Source: Leptospira fletcheri
GTDB taxonomy: Bacteria; Spirochaetota; Leptospiria; Leptospirales; Leptospiraceae
Length of the DNA stretch: 64,000 nucleotides
Reading direction: 5' to 3'
NCBI RefSeq assembly: GCF_004769195.1
Contig: NZ_RQET01000010.1
Location: forward strand, 1-64,000
Part shown: positions 59,724-64,000 of the stretch, piece after piece
Numbering within the stretch: the first letter of the stretch is position 1
How the letters are laid out: each line of letters starts with the position of its first letter
The notes under the pieces: model-generated
Told to the model about the DNA's origin: nothing
The model's database searches: none
The model's input: only the letters and a program-made list of their open reading frames with translations
Translations under genes and position numbers: made by a program

Positions 59724-59989
59724 TATTTCTTAGCGGCTTGTTTGTATTCCGCCCAGATTCCCTCGTTTTTAATGAGGTTCAGAACGGTCCCGGTAGGTTG
59801 GGCGCCTTTTCTAAGCCAGTCTAAAACTTTTGCCTTGTCTAACGTGGTCTGTTCCTTGATTTCGGCAGGGTGATAATGTCCGAGAATATCGATGAACTTT
59901 CCGTCACGCGGAGAACGACTGTCTGCGGCCACGACCCGGTAGTGCGGGTTGTTTTTGGCTCCGGTTCTTTGTAGTCTAATCTTAACCAA
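59723..59989 (-). CDS. rpsP: Ribosomal protein S16
   Basis: 88 residues from a TTG at 59989, with AAGGA eight bases upstream. The start [19 protein letters not shown] is diagnostic, so the longer frame to 60043 is not the gene. First in the rpsP-khpA-rimM-trmD-rplS-rnhB unit. No ffh is nearby. Confidence 0.96.
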   Translation of the reverse strand: MVKIRLQRTGAKNNPHYRVVAADSRSPRDGKFIDILGHYHPAEIKEQTTLDKAKVLDWLRKGAQPTGTVLNLIKNEGIWAEYKQAAKK

Positions 59990-60133
59990 AGTAAAAATCC
60001 TTCGTTTGGATAGGAAGGCGAGCCGAAATCCGGTCCGCCTCAATAAGCCATTTTTTAGAACGGAACTCTTATGTCAAGAACATATCCCATTTGCGAAGGG
60101 GGAAAGGTCTTGGATTTTTTCTATTACGAGAAG

Positions 60134-60787
60134 CTAGGCTGCGCCTACCGCGATTTTCTTGAGTTTTTTGCCGTTGTCATTGGGTGTCCCGGTTTTGAAT
60201 AGGCCTGCCCCAACTACGCAAATATCCGTGCCTGCTTCCGCGAGAGCCCGAATATTCGAATCGTTCACTCCACCATCGACTTCTAGTTCTATGGGAAAGG
60301 ACGAAATTAGGGATTTGACTTTGCGGATTTTTTCCAAGCCTCCGTCCACGAATTTCTGTCCGTAAAAGCCGGGCTCCACAGTCATGATCAGCACCAAATC
60401 CAAGTAAGGCAGCAGTGTTTCCAGAACCTGTACCGGAGTGCCCGGATTCAGCGAAACTCCGACTTTGGTTCCGCTCTTTTTGATTTCCTGGGCGAGCCGG
60501 ATCGGAAAACGGGTGGTTTCCGCATGAAAGGTAATGCAGTAAGGATGGAGTTCGAAATATTTTGCTACGTGGTTTTCCGGTTTTTCCACCATCAGGTGAA
60601 CGTCCAAAGGGATAGAGGTCATTCCTTTGACTTCCTTCGTGATCGCTTCTCCAAAGCTGATCTGAGGAACGAAATTTCCGTCCATCACATCCATATGGAT
60701 CAGATCTATGCTTTCTTGTTGAAACGAAGGGATTTGGGAGGAAAGAGAAGTTAATTGAGCTGCTAAAATGGAGGCGGATATCTTCAA
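60134..60787 (-). CDS. rpe: Ribulose-phosphate 3-epimerase
   Basis: 217 residues of TIM barrel. [26 protein letters not shown] and EVDGGVND are the family signatures. Acts in the pentose-phosphate pathway. It overlaps the PASTA gene by ATGA. Confidence 0.96.
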   Translation of the reverse strand: MKISASILAAQLTSLSSQIPSFQQESIDLIHMDVMDGNFVPQISFGEAITKEVKGMTSIPLDVHLMVEKPENHVAKYFELHPYCITFHAETTRFPIRLAQEIKKSGTKVGVSLNPGTPVQVLETLLPYLDLVLIMTVEPGFYGQKFVDGGLEKIRKVKSLISSFPIELEVDGGVNDSNIRALAEAGTDICVVGAGLFKTGTPNDNGKKLKKIAVGAA

Positions 60788-61785
60788 AGTTCGTTCTCGT
60801 AATCTTTTGATTTTACTTTTGAGCCGGACTGGTCCAGCAAAACCAGGGTCACGTCACCGGCCCGATAAAATACGGTTTGGAGTTTTTCGCCTTCCTGGTA
60901 TTGCGTGGGTGCGGAAATTTCCAACTGTTTGGAAGCGTCCTTTTGGTCCTTCACTACCAATTTGTAAATTCCATTATCGGAGATCTTATATTCGAATCTC
61001 TCATACCCGCTTTCGATCCGATCTTCCGGTTCAAAGTAGAATACCTTGAATTTGTATTCCGATCCGTTTTTTTGTACGGATTCGATTTTCCCGTTTTCAG
61101 GACGGAACTTGGTCTCCAAAATTTCCGCTTTGGAAGGAATTCCGTTCCTCGCCAAAACTCTTTGTGCAAACACGTAAGAATCCCCCGGTTTGAATTCGAA
61201 AGTCTGCGGATCTCCCTCTTTCTTCTTTCCGGCGGCCTTGGTGACTAACAAAAACACTTTCTCTCTCGCGGTCGTATTTTTTCCCGCTTCCGGGATTTGA
61301 TCCACAACCGTATCCGGCAATTCCCCGTTTTTCGCTTCCACGTAGGTGATTCCTCCGAGTTGCAAGGAAACGTACGTTTCTCCGGAAAGAACTTTTTCCA
61401 TCGCATTTTTTGCGGAAGCTAGGGTCTGTCCTTTGAGCTCTGGCATGACCAAACGATCCAATCCCACGTTAACGGTTAAGGAAACTTTGGAACCGGCTTC
61501 GATCTCTCTGCCGGGACGGATGGATTGGTAGATGATGATTCCGTCCGTCTTATCCGGATATCTTTTGGATTCCAAGCGTACTTTCAATTGAAGTCTGTTC
61601 AGCTCGTTGTGGACTTCGTTGTAAGGCTTTCCCACTACATCCGGCATCACAACGAGAGTGGCGCTCTTGGTCCGTACGAAAACCACCAAGAAGGCTGCGA
61701 TAAAAAAAACGACTAAGCCGAAAGCGATGAATAATAAATAACCTCCGACGGGGAGGTATTTGGAACGGAATTCTTCCTTTGTCAC
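60784..61785 (-). CDS. PASTA-domain membrane protein
   Basis: 333 residues: a short cytoplasmic start, one transmembrane helix (about 14-37), and at least three PASTA-like repeats (about 45-190; for example [34 protein letters not shown]), then a C-terminal domain. PASTA modules bind muropeptides in PknB-type kinases and PBPs; here no kinase or penicillin-binding domain is attached. It may sense or bind peptidoglycan. ATGA overlaps with fmt and rpe. Confidence 0.82.
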   Translation of the reverse strand: MTKEEFRSKYLPVGGYLLFIAFGLVVFFIAAFLVVFVRTKSATLVVMPDVVGKPYNEVHNELNRLQLKVRLESKRYPDKTDGIIIYQSIRPGREIEAGSKVSLTVNVGLDRLVMPELKGQTLASAKNAMEKVLSGETYVSLQLGGITYVEAKNGELPDTVVDQIPEAGKNTTAREKVFLLVTKAAGKKKEGDPQTFEFKPGDSYVFAQRVLARNGIPSKAEILETKFRPENGKIESVQKNGSEYKFKVFYFEPEDRIESGYERFEYKISDNGIYKLVVKDQKDASKQLEISAPTQYQEGEKLQTVFYRAGDVTLVLLDQSGSKVKSKDYENEL

Positions 61786-62726
61786 TCGAACCGGTCCTCT
61801 TCTGTGATACGGAAACCGTTTAGGAAATCCGAGGCGCTCATACGGTTCTTATTTTCCGGTTGGAGGGAAAGGATTTCCAGGAACAGACCATCTCCACACT
61901 GGAAAAGAAGGGTTTTTCTGTCCATTCGTTTCAATTTCCCCGGTAGAACCCCCTCGTCCCTTTCCCCCGTCCACTTGGTTTGGTGAAGGACGAGCCTCTT
62001 GTCTCGGAAACGACAAACTGCTCCCGGTTCGGGGGCCAAAGCCCGGATTCGATCGTGGACTTCCCTTGCAGAAATTGTAAAATCCAAAATTCGATCTTCG
62101 GGTTTGATTTTCGCGCAATAGGTTGCCAAGGAAGGATCCTGAGGCCGGGAAGCAAAAGGGTTCGTTCTCGGTCCGGCGAGAAGTTTTCCTAGATGTTCCG
62201 TTCCCAATTCCGTAATTCGATCCATCAAGGTTCCTGTATCATCCTGGAGGGAAATCGGAATTTCCGCTTCCTGGATAATATCCCCTTCATCCATTTTCTC
62301 TCCGATGTACTGGATGCTGATTCCTGTCTTGTCGTAACCTTTCCAAAGAGCGGTTTGAACGGGAGAAGCCCCTCTCAAATCCGGAAGAAGAGAACCGTGC
62401 AGATTGATCGTTCCGAATCGAGGAAATTCGAATACCTCTTTCGGCAATATGGAACCGTATGCGAAAACCAGATAGAGTTCTGCGGAATAGCGGGAAAATT
62501 CCTCCAGAGCTTTTTCCTTTTCTTTTCGGATCGATTCGAATTGAAATACCGGTAAGCCTTTCTCTAAAGCGGCCTGCTTGACCGGGCTGAAAACGGGAGT
62601 TTTGCTCCTGCCTTTCGGCCGATCCGGATTCGTCACGGCGAATAGGATCTCGATCCCGGGAGTTTCGAGCAGAGAACGAAAAAGTTTGGCCGAATGTTCC
62701 GGCGTGCCGAAAAAAGCGATTTTCAT
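61782..62726 (-). CDS. fmt: Methionyl-tRNA formyltransferase
   Basis: 314 residues. FFGTPEHSAKL at the start, then INLHGSLLPDLRGASPVQ with the HxSLLP catalytic segment. It formylates initiator tRNA. It overlaps the priA stop as TGATG. Confidence 0.97.
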   Translation of the reverse strand: MKIAFFGTPEHSAKLFRSLLETPGIEILFAVTNPDRPKGRSKTPVFSPVKQAALEKGLPVFQFESIRKEKEKALEEFSRYSAELYLVFAYGSILPKEVFEFPRFGTINLHGSLLPDLRGASPVQTALWKGYDKTGISIQYIGEKMDEGDIIQEAEIPISLQDDTGTLMDRITELGTEHLGKLLAGPRTNPFASRPQDPSLATYCAKIKPEDRILDFTISAREVHDRIRALAPEPGAVCRFRDKRLVLHQTKWTGERDEGVLPGKLKRMDRKTLLFQCGDGLFLEILSLQPENKNRMSASDFLNGFRITEEDRFE

Positions 62727-64000
62727 CAGACTAGATCCACAGGATCAAAATCCAATTCCAAGTAAACGTTTTTCGGAATCTTTAAGGGGCGGATTTCCTG
62801 TCGTAAGATTTCTCTCCACTTTCCCGGAGAGGATGTCTTGATCAGGATATGGTTTCGAAAATTCTTATCTATTTTATAGAAAGGACAGGGTGCCGGACCG
62901 AGAAGGACGGAATTCGGTTCCGGAAGGTGTTTTTGAAGCAGGCCCGAAACCGTTTCGATCGTTTTGGCGGAGGCGGATTCGTCCGTCGATCTCGCGAGAA
63001 CTCTGACCAATCTGGAAAACGGAGGATAAAACAATTCTTTTCTGATCGGTAGTTCGGATTCGTAAAATTTTACGTAATCCTGATGGATTGCCATTTGTAG
63101 GACTGGATGGTCGGGAGTATGCGTTTCTATCAGGACTTCTCCTCGCAACTCCGCCCTCCCCGCTCTTCCCGCGACTTGGGTCATCAAGGAAAAAATCCTT
63201 TCACCTGCTCTGAAATCGGGCAAGCCCAGACCTATACCCGCGTTCAGAACTCCCACGAGAGTGACTCTTCCCGCGTCTAAGCCCTTCGAGATCATCTGGG
63301 TGCCTGTCAGGATATCTATTTCCCCTTTTACGAGTCGATCGATCACTTCGGTTAATAACGAACGATCTTGGATCGAATCCTGGTCCAATCTCTCGATTCT
63401 GGAACCCGGAAAGGACTCGAGAAGGTGTTCCTCCAATTTCTGTGTTCCGGTTCCCAGGAGGATCAGATTTTCCCCCCTTTGAGCTTCCAATCTGGATAAG
63501 AGATCTTTGAAACCGCAAAGATGACAGATCACGGTTCCTTTTTTGTGGAAGCAAAGATGAGAAGTGCAGTTCGGACAGGGAACGTAGGATTTTTCCCTTT
63601 CCGAATACAATAAAGGGCTATAACCTCTTCGGTTCAATAACAGAATGACTTGTTCCTTTCTGTCCAATCTCTGTTTGATCGCGAACGTAAGGTCCGAGCT
63701 AAGAAGACGGGATTCCTTTTTGTTTTCCACGATCCGTACGACGGGCGGGATCGCGTTTCCTGGGCGCTTGCTCAACACCTGTAATCCGATCTTTCCGCTG
63801 ATCGCCAAATGGTAGACTTCGAGTGCCGGCGTCGCCGACCCCAGAACCAATACCCCCCGATTTTCTTTGCATCTCTGGAGAGCGACTTGGCGGGCATGGT
63901 ATCTGGGACTGGAATGTTCCTTAAAGGAACCGTCATGCTCTTCGTCTATAATGACGAGTCCCAATTTCGGGACGGGAGAAAAGACCGCGGACCTGGTCCC
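62726..64000 (-). CDS. priA: Primosomal replication helicase PriA (5' end outside the window)
   Basis: At least 424 residues of the C-terminal part; the frame is open through the window edge, where GTRSAVFSP and the DEEH box are read. Also seen: GSATPALE, the four Cys pairs of the zinc region (CPNC, CHLCG and others), and the GTQMISKGLD helicase motif. PriA restarts stalled replication forks. The start codon is not in the window. Confidence 0.96.
   Translation of the reverse strand, partial: GTRSAVFSPVPKLGLVIIDEEHDGSFKEHSSPRYHARQVALQRCKENRGVLVLGSATPALEVYHLAISGKIGLQVLSKRPGNAIPPVVRIVENKKESRLLSSDLTFAIKQRLDRKEQVILLLNRRGYSPLLYSEREKSYVPCPNCTSHLCFHKKGTVICHLCGFKDLLSRLEAQRGENLILLGTGTQKLEEHLLESFPGSRIERLDQDSIQDRSLLTEVIDRLVKGEIDILTGTQMISKGLDAGRVTLVGVLNAGIGLGLPDFRAGERIFSLMTQVAGRAGRAELRGEVLIETHTPDHPVLQMAIHQDYVKFYESELPIRKELFYPPFSRLVRVLARSTDESASAKTIETVSGLLQKHLPEPNSVLLGPAPCPFYKIDKNFRNHILIKTSSPGKWREILRQEIRPLKIPKNVYLELDFDPVDLV

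Overview
The window looks like chromosomal DNA of a Leptospira species (Spirochaetota). Three things point there. The 516-residue citramalate synthase has every active-site residue at the numbering of the characterised L. interrogans enzyme. A complete gspC-to-gspN type II secretion operon and a menaquinone UbiA/UbiX pair fit the genus. So does a class II (B12-dependent) ribonucleotide reductase. Base composition looks richer in G+C than the classic pathogens, by eye only, which would suit one of the less pathogenic clades. Almost all DNA is coding. I see no insertion sequence, prophage, CRISPR array or rRNA, and only one tRNA.

Bases 1-14020 are the unusual part. A minus-strand block holds an SbtA-type bicarbonate transporter, an AlgE-like outer-membrane porin 203 bp downstream, and six tightly coupled genes for a complex-I/hydrogenase-4-like membrane complex. 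The catalytic subunits of that complex have lost the [NiFe] cysteines and all four ligands of the N2 iron-sulfur cluster. A carbonic-anhydrase-like gene (CxDxR motif, distant His and Cys) converges on the block from the left. A 7TMR-DISM receptor with an AraC-type DNA-binding tail is divergent from sbtA on the right. My reading is a candidate inorganic-carbon uptake or hydration system in a heterotroph. It resembles in outline the cyanobacterial pairing of SbtA with NDH-1 CO2-hydrating complexes, but has different parts.

Bases 14026-34729 are mostly housekeeping: ychF, a ferritin-like protein, the UbiA/UbiX menaquinone pair, a lipoyl-domain/phosphoesterase/mrp operon, an HATPase-like protein, xerC-hslV-hslU, smr-cimA-pth, an App1-like HAD protein, dedA, an AI-2E-family membrane protein, xseAB, small membrane proteins and a lipoprotein. 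Then come tRNA-Asn and nrdJ, closed by a strong terminator.

Bases 39005-52608 (minus strand) hold gspC through gspN without interruption. A LysM/M23 peptidase and a small lipoprotein precede them and may help the secretin cross or target the envelope. No prepilin peptidase is present.

Bases 52690-64000 hold comM and then, on the minus strand, priA (cut by the window edge), fmt, a PASTA protein, rpe, rpsP, khpA, rimM, trmD, rplS and rnhB. A FliK-like/FlhB-tail pair and a degenerate HD-GYP protein follow, then yraN and a small unknown gene. Many neighbours overlap by ATGA or TGATG, so long co-transcribed units are likely.
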